Origin: an uncultured Lachnospiraceae bacterium
GTDB lineage: Bacteria; Bacillota; Clostridia; Lachnospirales; Lachnospiraceae
Direction of reading: 5' to 3'
Length of the DNA: 6,076 bases
Assembly (NCBI GenBank): GCA_947651335.1
Contig: CANSYV010000103.1
Coordinates: 1 to 6,076 of the forward strand
A program made the translations under genes and the position numbers. Under the pieces are notes generated by a model that was given only the letters and a program-made list of their open reading frames with translations, was not told the origin of the DNA and ran no database searches. Each line of letters begins with the position of its first letter. Position 1 is the first letter of the stretch. Shown here in pieces: positions 5,538 through 6,076 of this stretch.

Positions 5538-6076
5538 CTACACTACAACTTCCACCAGTTCCCTGCCGCCAATTTGGATACGGCAAAGGCCGGTTTTCTT
5601 ATTCTTATTAAAATTATAGCTGAGCAGATACCCTCTATCCAGATGGCAGGCATCCAGATAACCGGCAAGCTGCCTCCGGCCCCGCTGGTGATAGGCGCCG
5701 CCTCTCCAGATTTTCAGCTCAACCACAAACCGCTCCCCCAGATAATCAATCACCAGATCCATCCGCTCATGACTGCGGGTTTCCGCTTCAATATAATAAT
5801 TTCCCGTCCCATTGATCAGCGGTTTGAGAAACAACAGAAACCTCCTGCGGCCTTCCGCCTCGTCGAACACCTCATACTTGTCCCCATAAATGTCGTGAAA
5901 ACTGACTGCATACCATTCCAGTATCCCCTCCATATCCAGGCGGCCATCTTTCACAAAACGGCTCCGCCCCTCTGTGCCGGCCCTGCACAGGGAAATACAC
6001 TGGGCCTCATAAGACTTTATGAAAAAATTATACAGACGGGTCTCAAAAATCCGGTTGGCCACTTTCACAAACCCCT
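5538..6076 (-). CDS. C-terminal PD-(D/E)XK nuclease-like part of an AAA-ATPase protein (5' end outside window)
   Basis: The frame is open to the right edge (GFVKVANRIFE), so this is the C-terminal portion of a longer protein whose ATPase domain lies beyond 6076. The GTG at 6068 is internal and not a real start. Recognisable family sequence includes VANRIFETRLYNFF near the edge, then LFLKPLINGTGNYYIEAETRSHERMDLVIDY interrupted by no gaps, and ERFVVELKIWRGGAYHQRG. The nuclease signature is Asp in RMDLV (codon 5759-5757) and E-L-K (Glu 5720-5718, Lys 5714-5712), followed by QLAGYLD and GYLLSYNF. The catalytic-type residues are kept and the C-terminus (ELVEVVV, TAG) looks complete, so this copy may be functional. 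It differs from the neighbouring pseudogene's subfamily, so the two are not halves of one gene. The role of the family is unknown; it is a gut-Firmicute and Bacteroidetes-enriched group with expansion-prone paralogues. Confidence 0.85.
   Translation of the reverse strand, partial: GFVKVANRIFETRLYNFFIKSYEAQCISLCRAGTEGRSRFVKDGRLDMEGILEWYAVSFHDIYGDKYEVFDEAEGRRRFLLFLKPLINGTGNYYIEAETRSHERMDLVIDYLGERFVVELKIWRGGAYHQRGRRQLAGYLDACHLDRGYLLSYNFNKNKKTGLCRIQIGGRELVEVVV

Noticed and set aside
4897..6076. Idea that the nuclease-domain gene and the ATPase remnant are one gene split in two
   Set aside because: The order is wrong: the C-terminal domain comes first in transcription direction. Also, the sequences belong to different subfamilies, and each has its own natural terminus (a complete C-terminus at 5538 and a family N-terminus at 5499).

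Overview
The window looks like chromosomal DNA from an anaerobic Firmicute, most likely a gut Lachnospiraceae-type Clostridia. This is inference from three things: the protein families present (FdhD, DegV/FakB, a compact OmpR-type two-component system, AI-2E permease, and tandem AAA-ATPase/PD-(D/E)XK genes that are common in that group), the good Shine-Dalgarno sites, and the moderate GC content. No rRNA, tRNA, CRISPR or transposase was seen.

Layout. At the left edge, on the plus strand, is fdhD (41-865), which encodes the sulfurtransferase that matures formate dehydrogenase. It converges on a tight minus-strand operon across an 84-nt gap (866-949). In transcription order that operon is degV/fakB-like (4703-3846), an OmpR-family response regulator (3849-3175), its sensor histidine kinase (3184-2105) and an AI-2E-family permease (2083-950). 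The first two genes share an ATGA stop/start, the regulator and kinase overlap by 10 nt, and kinase and permease are 21 nt apart, so the four are almost certainly one transcript. Upstream of degV is a roughly 50-bp imperfect palindrome beside a TATAAT box, a plausible operator/promoter.

Further right, still on the minus strand, are two neighbouring members of the AAA-ATPase plus PD-(D/E)XK protein group. The copy at the window edge (6076-5538) shows only its nuclease-like C-terminal part because the window ends. The next copy (5499-4771) keeps only its N-terminal ATPase part. It has a TTG where the family start codon is expected and an in-frame TAA at 4899-4897. Recognisable family sequence continues past the stop in the same frame for about 25 residues before homology and then the frame end. 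It is therefore a decaying pseudogene, and its far end forms the upstream flank of the degV operon.

How the genes may work together. The degV product probably carries fatty acids. The kinase has two membrane helices joined by only about 13 residues, so it probably senses something in or at the membrane, and the co-transcribed permease is a natural partner or target. A membrane-lipid or envelope-sensing unit is a reasonable hypothesis, but no ligand can be read from the sequence. Three longest-ORF starts were moved or questioned because they rest on TTG or GTG: the permease and degV were moved to internal ATG codons, and the edge fragment has no true start in the window. I found no clearly new biological system. 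The most notable items are the operon combination, the operator-like palindrome and the stop-interrupted ATPase.
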